The translations under genes and the position numbers were made by a program. Below are positions 1 through 6,923 of a stretch of DNA of 51,019 nt, in pieces (within the stretch, counting starts at the first letter, position 1; each line of letters starts with the position of its first letter). The notes below the pieces were generated by a model. It saw only the letters and a list, made by a program, of their open reading frames with translations, searched no databases and was not told the origin of the DNA. This DNA is from Elusimicrobiaceae bacterium. GTDB taxonomy: Bacteria > Elusimicrobiota > Elusimicrobia > Elusimicrobiales > Elusimicrobiaceae. The stretch lies in NCBI GenBank assembly GCA_017961585.1, contig JAGCWX010000029.1, positions 1-51,019 on the forward strand. The letters are read 5' to 3'.

Positions 1-420
1 CACGCTCTCTACTTCGTAGCGTAAACTACCCCACGCATATACTAAAGCAGGATCTCCTTGTTCGCCTTCTTCTACTTGCGCCTTCTTGAGCTCTTCCCAG
101 CTGATCCCTTCGGCCACTGCTTCACGTAATTTGCCCGCGGCGTATTGAATCACTTGTTCCCCACTGGCAGACCCTACCGCTTGCGCTGCGGCTGCAATCC
201 ATGCTTGGGGGGTGTTGGGAATATTTGGATTAGAAGAGAAAATTTGCTGCCACTGCATCATTTCTTGCATAATGATACGGCGCTGTACCTTTTGAGCCAT
301 ATCTGCAGAAAGAGAAATAGGTTGATTGGATTGATGAGAACGGGATACTTCAGCTAGTGAAGGGGTTACGCTGGTAAAAATAAGAGTGGCACTTAAAAAT
401 AGGGATAGAAATTTTAGCAT
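1..420 (-). CDS. Exported protein of unknown function, C-terminus off the window
   Basis: The frame is open for 140 codons from an ATG at 420 to the left edge, so the gene is partial. GAGGAGA lies just upstream of the ATG as a strong ribosome site. The N-terminus is a signal peptide: MLKFLSLFLSATLIF followed by TSVTPSLA. After it comes a Gln/Met-rich stretch and then Ala/Glu-rich helix-forming sequence (QVIQYAAGKLRE, ISWEELKKAQVEEGE). I recognise no family. Its promoter carries the dyad element shared with the other exported-protein genes of this window, which suggests co-regulation with the helical exported proteins at 33396-51019. The gene is transcribed in the same direction as the pilin operon behind it but has its own promoter. 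Confidence 0.82.
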   Translation of the reverse strand, partial: MLKFLSLFLSATLIFTSVTPSLAEVSRSHQSNQPISLSADMAQKVQRRIIMQEMMQWQQIFSSNPNIPNTPQAWIAAAAQAVGSASGEQVIQYAAGKLREAVAEGISWEELKKAQVEEGEQGDPALVYAWGSLRYEVESV

Positions 421-454
421 AAGTTTCTCCTCAAAAACACTTCCTTATACTTTC

Positions 455-523
455 AGTATAAGCCAAAAAATATGTGAAAGCAAGGGTCTAAAGGCCTAGA
501 CAGGTCCTAGGCCTTTTGGTACC
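455..523 (-). promoter_or_regulatory. Promoter with shared dyad operator (copy 1 of 7)
   Basis: Read on the minus strand, a perfect 10-bp inverted repeat AAAGGCCTAG (507-516) / CTAGGCCTTT (490-499) surrounds a 7-nt centre. It is followed by AGACCC, a -35 TTGCTT (478-483), a 17-bp spacer and a -10 TATACT (455-460). The predicted start of transcription lies about 28 nt before the ATG at 420. The dyad lies upstream of the transcribed region, so it is a DNA site and not an attenuator of this gene. Confidence 0.75.
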
Positions 524-538
524 TTTACGGAGAATTTT

Positions 539-1636
539 TTAGGGGATTTGAACAGTTACGTTTTTAACCGAAGCACACCGACGTGCTTTGAGGGAAGCCG
601 TTACGTTATACAGGACGATATTGGAAGTCTCTGGAACGGCTATTTTTTCACTTAAAGTGCAGGAAGTGTAGCATGTTTCGGAAGAAACATAACACTCCTC
701 GCCAAGTTTTACAAAATCTTCACATGGATGTTCCTGCAGCAAACGGTCACATAATGTATCCACGTCCGAAGGATAGAGGCCTTCTTCGTGGTGGGTTTGC
801 GTACGGAGTGCCTCCCAACGCGATGGCAAAATACAATTTTGCACAGCATCGTAGGAGCAAGTTTCTTTGTTCCAGGTAAACAGCACCGACCCTTGAGTTC
901 CCGCTTGGTAGTTGGAACAAGATTCCATATAAAAGGTCCCCTTTTCTGCGAGGGGTTGACACGCATCTTGCGGCTGCGTTTCTTCTTCGGGTTTGGCAAC
1001 ATCCGCAGCGGCTACATCGGCCAACGCCACTCGCGGATCATCTGAGGAATCGTCATCTTCTTGATCTTCGTAAAAATCTTCTTCTTGATCAACAAATTCT
1101 TGCGTGTCCGCCATGTTTTTGGCAACGGGTTTTTTCCCTTCTTTATCCGTAACGGGCGAAGCATCTTCTTCAGGTTTTTTAACGGCATCAAAGGAGCGGC
1201 AACCTGGATCTGCCTCTATAAAATCGGGTCTTCTTTGCAAAGAACGGCACGAAGAATATTTGCGACTTAGTTTGTTGCAATTATTGCAGCAAATCCGTCC
1301 ATCCGCATAAGACGGCATTTGAAGCGTATAGCCATATACACCGCTGTGAACGGAAATTCCTTCCCCGCTGGTAAGATCATACGCAACCAGCTTGCTTTGT
1401 TTATCATGTTTTAAAAAAGATTTTAAATAGCGGGGGGAACTGGCGTAGCGTTTGCCATCAAAGCAGCGGTCTTCTTGCTCATTGCGCACCAGGCGCATAA
1501 ATTCTTCCGCCTGCCGCGCTTGGCCGGTACCATTGCGACGGGAGAAGGCGGATACCAACACCCCGGCAAAAACAATTGCCAGCACCAACACAACCACCCA
1601 ATTTTTCCACCAAGAATCTTTGTTAAACTCTATCAT
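539..1636 (-). CDS. Pilin-like membrane-anchored Cys-rich protein lacking a prepilin motif
   Basis: 365 aa from an ATG at 1636 that overlaps the stop of the upstream pilin gene as ATGA, implying translational coupling. A longer TTG start is less likely. One hydrophobic helix (about residues 13-33) follows a short N-terminus with Trp-Trp, without the usual G/A|FTLxE cleavage site. The body shares two signatures with the neighbouring pilin: MRLVRNEQEDRC near residue 50, and MPSYADGRICCNNC near residue 110. These mark it as a diverged paralogue. A very acidic linker (about 160-225) then leads to a second Cys-rich domain with roughly a dozen cysteines, suggesting disulfides outside the cytoplasm. 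It is probably a minor pseudopilin or pilus-associated adhesin. The role is inferred. Confidence 0.85.
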   Translation of the reverse strand: MIEFNKDSWWKNWVVVLVLAIVFAGVLVSAFSRRNGTGQARQAEEFMRLVRNEQEDRCFDGKRYASSPRYLKSFLKHDKQSKLVAYDLTSGEGISVHSGVYGYTLQMPSYADGRICCNNCNKLSRKYSSCRSLQRRPDFIEADPGCRSFDAVKKPEEDASPVTDKEGKKPVAKNMADTQEFVDQEEDFYEDQEDDDSSDDPRVALADVAAADVAKPEEETQPQDACQPLAEKGTFYMESCSNYQAGTQGSVLFTWNKETCSYDAVQNCILPSRWEALRTQTHHEEGLYPSDVDTLCDRLLQEHPCEDFVKLGEECYVSSETCYTSCTLSEKIAVPETSNIVLYNVTASLKARRCASVKNVTVQIP

Positions 1637-2115
1637 GGTAAGCAATCAGCCGTAACGGTATCAAAATCTTCCCGCGCCATTAGATCGGCACATTCCTCGT
1701 AATCTCTATTTAAGCCATCACAATTATCGCAGCAAATTCGCCCATCCAAAAAAGAGGGCATTTCCAACGTAACATTGTTTTTTAAATCCGTGGCCATTAT
1801 CCCAACAGGTTTGGACTGCGCATTGAATTCAAATTCATATTCAAAGTTAGACGTAACGTAACTGGCTCCGTCCGCCAATGAACTGGCGCCGGCTAATACG
1901 GAAATTTGATTAAAATTTTGAGCATACTTTTTATCGAGCGTGCAACGCTGCTCTTGATCGTTACGCACCAAACGCATCACATTTTCCGCTTCCATGAGGC
2001 GGTAAGAATCAATCACGTTAGCAAATTTGGGCAGCACCATAGTGGCCAAAATCCCGGCCAAAATCACCACTACCAATAGTTCCGTTAATGTATAAGCTTT
2101 ATTATTTAATTTCAT
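1633..2115 (-). CDS. Type IV pilin-like (pseudopilin) protein
   Basis: 160 aa. The N-terminus has a class III prepilin signal: basic leader MKLNNKA, predicted cleavage after Ala7, then YTLTELLVVVILAGILA with the conserved Glu at mature position 5, and a hydrophobic helix to about residue 30. The body carries MRLVRNDQEQRC (about 47-58) and MPSFLDGRICCDNCDG, the same cysteine signatures as the downstream gene. It would be processed by PilD and assembled into a pilus or type II secretion pseudopilus. No assembly ATPase or peptidase gene lies in this window. It is the second-to-last gene of a leftward operon, 31 nt after the FGGY kinase, and may also have its own promoter. Confidence 0.9.
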   Translation of the reverse strand: MKLNNKAYTLTELLVVVILAGILATMVLPKFANVIDSYRLMEAENVMRLVRNDQEQRCTLDKKYAQNFNQISVLAGASSLADGASYVTSNFEYEFEFNAQSKPVGIMATDLKNNVTLEMPSFLDGRICCDNCDGLNRDYEECADLMAREDFDTVTADCLP

Positions 2116-2126
2116 AACCTGGTTTT

Positions 2127-2135
2127 ATTATAGCA
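2127..2135 (-). promoter_or_regulatory. Possible extended -10 promoter for the pilin pair
   Basis: On the minus strand TGC directly precedes a consensus TATAAT (2127-2132), 11 nt before the pilin ATG. The -35 region is poor (GGTAAA at 17 bp). If it is used, the leader would be only a few nucleotides long. Confidence 0.35.
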
Positions 2136-2146
2136 AAAATAAACCT

Positions 2147-3589
2147 TTATTTACCACGACATTTTGCCACAAACTCCTTCCAAGCTCTCCGTTCCGCTTG
2201 AGATTGCTCTGCACTCACATTGGGAAAAACGGTTTCCTGCTGAGCCAGTTGCCAGTTTAGTGGGCTTTTAATTAACCGCTGCCAAGCAAGCAGTGCCGTC
2301 CCCAATACGGTGGCTTCGGTTTGATTTTGCCGATATAACGGCACCTTCAAAAAATTGGCCTGACATTGCAATAGATAAACGCTTTGACTCAAGCCGCCGG
2401 ATACTTCTACCGTTGTTACAGCTTGGGCATTCACACGTAAATAGTCGGTTATATCGGCCACTAAATGAGCGATCCCTCTTAGCGCACCGGCCACCCAATC
2501 TTGCGGAGTTTGTGCGCCATCTACCTTCTGCGGAACAGGCCCCACATTATAATCCCAGTATGGTGCCCCTAAGCCACCCAACGCGGGTAAAAAGGAAACG
2601 GGATGCTTGGCTTTTGTGCACAAATTATCTACTTGCGTCGGATCTATATAAATTCCTTGGCTTTGCAACCATTGAAATACACTCCCCGCGGCAAACACGG
2701 GGCCCTCCAATAAAAAAGCACGTTGTTCCACAGAGGTTGTGGCAGCTACGGAGGAAAGCATCCCTGGCAAAACAATTAATTGAGAACCTGTATGATGCAA
2801 CACAAAGGCCCCAGTACCATAATTGACACTGGTTTTCCCTGAAGTAAGACCGTGGTAAAAAGCGGCAGCTTGCTGATCGGCCACACAAGTGTAAATTGGA
2901 ATAGAAACCCCTTTATAAAGGTAAGAACCGTAATCCGCTGCGCTCGCACGTAAGGAAGGCAAACTAGATAAGGGAACCTCAAACGCCCGGCATAACGTTT
3001 CGCTCCAATCTCCAGTTTGAATATCCCATAGCAAAGTACGTTGCGCTAGGGTCGGGTCTACAGCAAAGGTACTCCCTTGGGTCAACTGCCAAATAAAATA
3101 CGAAGCCACCGGCGCTACGCACAAAGTATTGGCCCGGGCAGCTTGCGCGGCCTCGGGAAAGTTTTTTAAACACCAAGTTATTTTAGGCGCAGAAAAATAC
3201 GGCGTCTTAAATAACCCCGTGACTTGATGAACTTGCGCCTGAGAAAGAGGCGCCTGGTTGGATTCTTGTTGGGCACGGCCGTCTTCCCACGTAAGTACAG
3301 GAGCTACCGATTTGCCCGTATTTTTATCCCACAAAACTACCGTAGAACGCTGGGAACAAACAGCCAAGGCCGCCACCTGTTGAGGGCCTATTTCGTCCAA
3401 TAATCCATTTAATACACTAGTTTGCGCGGCCAATAAATCTTCCGCCCGATACTGGGACAATCCCGGTGCTTGCCGCACGGGGGAAAACTGCACACTGCGT
3501 TGCGCGCGGATATGTCCTTCTTGGTCCACCGCCATGGCGCGACAGCTGGAAGTTCCCTGATCTAATGCTATAACAAAAGGTGAAGTCAT
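2147..3589 (-). CDS. FGGY-family carbohydrate kinase, glycerol kinase-like
   Basis: 480 aa, close to the usual length of about 500 for glycerol kinase. The phosphate-binding motif DQGTSSCRA is at residues 10-18. DQQAA (238-242) and the NYGTG motif (256-260) match the GlpK ATPase core. Of the glycerol contacts known in E. coli GlpK, Arg (R81), Trp (W101), Tyr (Y131) and Asp (D238) have counterparts. The Glu that normally follows the Arg is Ser (S82), so the substrate may not be plain glycerol. The ATG overlaps the stop of the LtaS-like gene by 4 nt, so the two are coupled. A glycerol-phosphate link between them is plausible: the kinase makes glycerol-3-phosphate and the neighbour transfers phosphoglycerol. 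Confidence 0.85.
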   Translation of the reverse strand: MTSPFVIALDQGTSSCRAMAVDQEGHIRAQRSVQFSPVRQAPGLSQYRAEDLLAAQTSVLNGLLDEIGPQQVAALAVCSQRSTVVLWDKNTGKSVAPVLTWEDGRAQQESNQAPLSQAQVHQVTGLFKTPYFSAPKITWCLKNFPEAAQAARANTLCVAPVASYFIWQLTQGSTFAVDPTLAQRTLLWDIQTGDWSETLCRAFEVPLSSLPSLRASAADYGSYLYKGVSIPIYTCVADQQAAAFYHGLTSGKTSVNYGTGAFVLHHTGSQLIVLPGMLSSVAATTSVEQRAFLLEGPVFAAGSVFQWLQSQGIYIDPTQVDNLCTKAKHPVSFLPALGGLGAPYWDYNVGPVPQKVDGAQTPQDWVAGALRGIAHLVADITDYLRVNAQAVTTVEVSGGLSQSVYLLQCQANFLKVPLYRQNQTEATVLGTALLAWQRLIKSPLNWQLAQQETVFPNVSAEQSQAERRAWKEFVAKCRGK

Positions 3590-5511
3590 TTTTTATCGTT
3601 GCTCAACGCTGGATCATACCAGCGGTTTTCTTTTAAAAGCGTATAAGCGGCTTTGCTCAAAGATAGTAAAGTTTCTTCAGCTGCCGCGCTGTCAAAATCT
3701 TCGGTATAAGGTTCTACGGTCAACAATTTGCTGCCCGTGTGACGCACCGCCCCTTGCGGAGTAATTACTCCAAAATTGTTACCTTCGGCCACTAACGCAA
3801 CCTGCGGCGCTTGCGGATCAAATATACTACGCCCAAACGCCGTATAAGAAGGGGTCAACCCGGCCAGATCATATAAGGTAGGGGCCAAATCCAACTGTGA
3901 AACCACCCGCGAAATCGTTTGCGCTTTGAGCAAACCCGGAGCATAAATTACCAGCGGAATTTGGAAATGATTTTTAAGTGTATTTTCCGCTGGACCGCCG
4001 GAGGTATGATCCGCTACAAACACAAACACAGTGTTTTGGAGCCAGCCGTCTTTTTCGGCCCGGGCCAATAATTGCCCGATAGACCAATCTGCAAATCCCA
4101 AAGTATTTAAGAATCCGTGTTCCCAGTTATCATACGGATACTTATCAAATTGCGGCAAAGTGGAAACGAACGGCTCGTGCGTGATGCCGGTAAATACCAT
4201 GGCCATGAACGGTTGATCTTTGTGTTGGGCAATTTTGTCGGCGGCAAATTCAAACGCGTCATGATCGTAACCAAAGGGAGCTTTCTCTTTATAATCAAGC
4301 CGCTGCGGAATATCCTCCCAACCAAAACTGTCTTGCATTCCCAAGTAAGAGGCCAACGCACAAAGGCGGTACGAATCGCGGTGGGAAGTTTGTGCAAAAA
4401 GCGTGTAATAGCCGGCATCAGAAAAGTGTTTAGGAAGGGGGGATAACGCATTCATTTCCAACCCATAGCCAAACATAGGCAACCCCGGGATCAGCGGCAC
4501 ACTGGCTAGCACAGCGGCAAATCCAAAAACACTGCGCTGCCCAGCGGCATACGCGTTTGTAAAATTGACACCCTCTTCAATAATTTTGTCAAAAACAGGC
4601 GTTACCCCAAAACCTTTGTGCGAAAGTCCGTCTATATAATAAGGATGCCATCCTTCCAGCAACACAATGAACACATTGGGATGTTGATCCCCTGCGAAGG
4701 GCTTTATTTTTTGGCGTTCAAGTGGAAATTGTTCACTAAGCACTTTCTCGGTGGGAGCAATCCACATTTTTTGCGTGTTTTCAATAGCTTGCTGAGTTGG
4801 ATAAGTATTGGTAAATTCCTGTGCGCCTTTGCGCCCAACTTGATACGCCGTAAACGCGCCGTTTAGCGTAAGAGCGGCCCCATTGGCATTTTGAGCATAA
4901 TTATATACGTCGGCCACTCCTAAGGGTTTTCCACCGTGCAAATGCCCGCGCAGGCCCAATCCTATCAGCACCACAATCACAACTAAAATAAGAGTGGTCT
5001 TTTTCCAGCTGCGCACCGGACATGCTTGGCGGCCAATCCAGCGGCATGCCTGCCACAAAGCTACGCCAAAAGCCGTAAGCAACAAGGCCAATTGCCAGCC
5101 CAATTCTGTAAACGTGTAAGAAACCAAATATCCGACATCGCTAGAAACTTGAATAATCTCTTCGGCAATATGCCGGCCTACTTTAGGAAAGTAAACCGCA
5201 TCTGCCACCAAAAAACCAATCAACACTGTTAGTTCAACCAGTAGCACTATGGTCCAAAGTTTAACCCAACGCAAAGATTTTACCGGGCAGTTAAGCAGCA
5301 AAATAATTGGCCCTAACAACAATGCGGTCATGTAAAAATCAAAGCGAAGTCCATTGAAAAAAGCCGAAAATACTTCGGCACCAGATAAATCAGCAAACAA
5401 GGTAGGGTTGGCCCAAAAAATCCCCAATCGCGCCACGCTAAACGCAAGCATGGCCGTAAAAACAGCTGCCAGTGAAATCCATAAACGCAAATCACGCTCT
5501 TTACCGGGCAT
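3586..5511 (-). CDS. LtaS/MdoB-type membrane phosphoglycerol transferase (sulfatase fold)
   Basis: 641 aa. Five hydrophobic helices occupy about residues 10-185, followed by a large extracytoplasmic alkaline-phosphatase/sulfatase-type domain from about residue 277. Visible signatures are PNVFIVLLEGW (metal-ligand Glu about 286), a nucleophile region GQRSVFG (Ser about 327, where Thr is usual in LtaS) and a metal-binding VADHTSGG near 500. Family members transfer sn-glycerol-1-phosphate from lipids to glycans such as lipoteichoic acid or osmoregulated periplasmic glucans. Because waaA and heptosyltransferases are present, the acceptor here is more likely a periplasmic glycan or LPS than teichoic acid. 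The start ATG overlaps the upstream stop by one base (TAATG). An ordinary sulfatase cannot be excluded, but the membrane anchor argues against it. Confidence 0.85.
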   Translation of the reverse strand: MPGKERDLRLWISLAAVFTAMLAFSVARLGIFWANPTLFADLSGAEVFSAFFNGLRFDFYMTALLLGPIILLLNCPVKSLRWVKLWTIVLLVELTVLIGFLVADAVYFPKVGRHIAEEIIQVSSDVGYLVSYTFTELGWQLALLLTAFGVALWQACRWIGRQACPVRSWKKTTLILVVIVVLIGLGLRGHLHGGKPLGVADVYNYAQNANGAALTLNGAFTAYQVGRKGAQEFTNTYPTQQAIENTQKMWIAPTEKVLSEQFPLERQKIKPFAGDQHPNVFIVLLEGWHPYYIDGLSHKGFGVTPVFDKIIEEGVNFTNAYAAGQRSVFGFAAVLASVPLIPGLPMFGYGLEMNALSPLPKHFSDAGYYTLFAQTSHRDSYRLCALASYLGMQDSFGWEDIPQRLDYKEKAPFGYDHDAFEFAADKIAQHKDQPFMAMVFTGITHEPFVSTLPQFDKYPYDNWEHGFLNTLGFADWSIGQLLARAEKDGWLQNTVFVFVADHTSGGPAENTLKNHFQIPLVIYAPGLLKAQTISRVVSQLDLAPTLYDLAGLTPSYTAFGRSIFDPQAPQVALVAEGNNFGVITPQGAVRHTGSKLLTVEPYTEDFDSAAAEETLLSLSKAAYTLLKENRWYDPALSNDKK

Positions 5512-6743
5512 TAGTCGGTTTCCTCCAAGGTTAGTTCTTCACCGGATTGCACACTTAACAATTGAGTCAATTGATCCTTAACTTCTTGCGAAACTTGCGG
5601 ATCTTTCAACAAAGCCAAAATCGTAGTTTGCGTAGGCACTAAAGTCTTATTAAGCAACTGGTGCTTACGCAATAATTCCAACACTTTTTGTTTATCCGCA
5701 AAAGTAGTTTTTTGCGTGGGTGTAAGATGTGCTTGATAGTGCGTGGAAAAGTGGCGCACAAATTGCTGTTTATGCATCAGCTCCACAATTTCTTTGCGTA
5801 ACGTTTTTTGTTCTTTTTCTAACGAACCTAAACGATCTATTTTTTCGGAAAGAATTTCGGCTTCGCTTTTAACCGCATGCTCAGGGGCAGACGTTGGTTG
5901 CGCCGCCGCGGGCAAACCTTCCTTTAAATAAGGCAACGCAGCTGCCCCGGACGGACCCGTGTATTCCCGGCCGGTATAGACGGGACAAATGTTGCGATAA
6001 TCACACCAGCGACACTGATTCTCTCCGGGAGTGGGGGCAAAATGCCCCGCGCGGATTTGGTCCGCCACATCTAACACACCACGCCAAAACTGTACAATTT
6101 CTTTATCGGGTGCGCGCTCAAAAGTCATTTCGGTCAAGCTGGGCAAGTGATAAAAGGATAACTGTTCCACCCGTACTTTTTTAACACCGGGATCTTGCTG
6201 CTGCACCAGGGCTTTAATGGTGGGGGAAGTTTCGGCCACTTTTTGGTACATGTAAAGTTGGTCCGGCTCGCGCTGGACGGTTTTGCCGGTTTTATAATCC
6301 AAAATTTTAATTTTTCCGCCACCCAAATAATCCATACGGTCCAAAATGCTAATTAAGCTTAGGCCATCTATTTCCAAGGTACTTTTCATTTCTACCGATA
6401 AGGGTTTAACAAACGTAGCCGCATGTTTAGCGTAATAGGATTCTATCTCGTGGCGTCCTTCGGCATAGCCGGCCAGTTCTTTTTCTACGCTGGCATATCC
6501 TTTTTGTTCGTACGTGGTTTTGTTCCAAATTTTGTCAAAATATGCTAGGGCTTGCGCCAGTGTGGGGAACCCGGAACGGGCAGGATCGTAAATAAATTCC
6601 ATGACACTATGAAGGGCAGAGCCAAAGGCGAAATAGTATTTGGGCAACTCAGGAATAAGGTGCACATAGCGAAACTTATACTTTTGCGGGCACTCTTTAT
6701 ACATGCCCATTTTGGAGTAAGAAAACGATAAATTTTTTGTCAT
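5511..6743 (-). CDS. Stand-alone PD-(D/E)XK nuclease, RecB/AddB C-terminal type with Fe-S cysteines
   Basis: 410 aa. The N-terminus SFSYSKMGMYKECPQKYKF is the usual entry motif of RecB/Cas4-like nucleases and supplies the first cluster cysteine. The catalytic motifs are LDRMDYLG (Asp near 135) and ILDYKTGK (Asp and Lys near 148-150). The other three cluster cysteines are in CRWCDYRNICP near 245-255, giving a 4Fe-4S arrangement as in AddB and Cas4. The last 110 residues are a Glu/Lys/Gln-rich helical tail. No helicase or cas gene is adjacent. It heads the leftward operon and is probably a DNA-repair exonuclease. Confidence 0.88.
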   Translation of the reverse strand: MTKNLSFSYSKMGMYKECPQKYKFRYVHLIPELPKYYFAFGSALHSVMEFIYDPARSGFPTLAQALAYFDKIWNKTTYEQKGYASVEKELAGYAEGRHEIESYYAKHAATFVKPLSVEMKSTLEIDGLSLISILDRMDYLGGGKIKILDYKTGKTVQREPDQLYMYQKVAETSPTIKALVQQQDPGVKKVRVEQLSFYHLPSLTEMTFERAPDKEIVQFWRGVLDVADQIRAGHFAPTPGENQCRWCDYRNICPVYTGREYTGPSGAAALPYLKEGLPAAAQPTSAPEHAVKSEAEILSEKIDRLGSLEKEQKTLRKEIVELMHKQQFVRHFSTHYQAHLTPTQKTTFADKQKVLELLRKHQLLNKTLVPTQTTILALLKDPQVSQEVKDQLTQLLSVQSGEELTLEETD

Positions 6744-6770
6744 AAAAACCCTTTGGCGATAGTTAGTTTT

Positions 6771-6779
6771 ATTGTAGCA
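6771..6779 (-). promoter_or_regulatory. Extended -10 promoter of the nuclease-pilin operon
   Basis: On the minus strand TGC precedes TACAAT (6771-6776), 27 nt before the ATG at 6743. The -35 is weak. Its upstream region abuts the dyad element of the divergent gene at 6924, so a protein bound there could affect both directions. Confidence 0.45.
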
Positions 6780-6802
6780 TTTTTACACTTGCGCCCACCA
6801 GC

Positions 6803-6871
6803 GGGACCAAAGGACCTAGATAGGGCCTAGGTCTTCAGACCCTTGTTTCAATCAAAATTTAAAGTCATAAT
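6803..6871 (+). promoter_or_regulatory. Promoter with shared dyad operator (copy 2 of 7)
   Basis: An imperfect dyad of AAGGACCTAG (6810-6819) and CTAGGTCTT (6827-6835), with one bulged G, surrounds a 7-nt centre. The outer GGGACC is at 6803-6808 and CAGACCC at 6836-6842. The -35 TTGTTT (6843-6848) follows directly, then a 17-bp spacer and the -10 CATAAT (6866-6871). The leader to the ATG at 6924 is about 46 nt and AT-rich. Confidence 0.75.
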
Positions 6872-6923
6872 TATGGTATATGAGTATATATATATTTATA
6901 TATCTAACTGAAAAGGAAAATTT

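Noticed and set aside
490-516. The dyads read as terminators or riboswitch-like attenuators
   Set aside because: In each copy the dyad lies upstream of its own -10 box and has no T run, so it is not in the transcript it would control. Fixed spacing to -35 fits a DNA operator better.
3586-5511. Evidence for a Gram-positive host (lipoteichoic acid synthase)
   Set aside because: waaA, heptosyltransferases and an AsmA-like protein show an outer membrane with LPS. The LtaS/MdoB fold also occurs in Gram-negative glucan modification.
5511-6743. Cas4 of a CRISPR system
   Set aside because: It has the right fold and cysteines but is longer than Cas4, and no cas genes or repeats are nearby.
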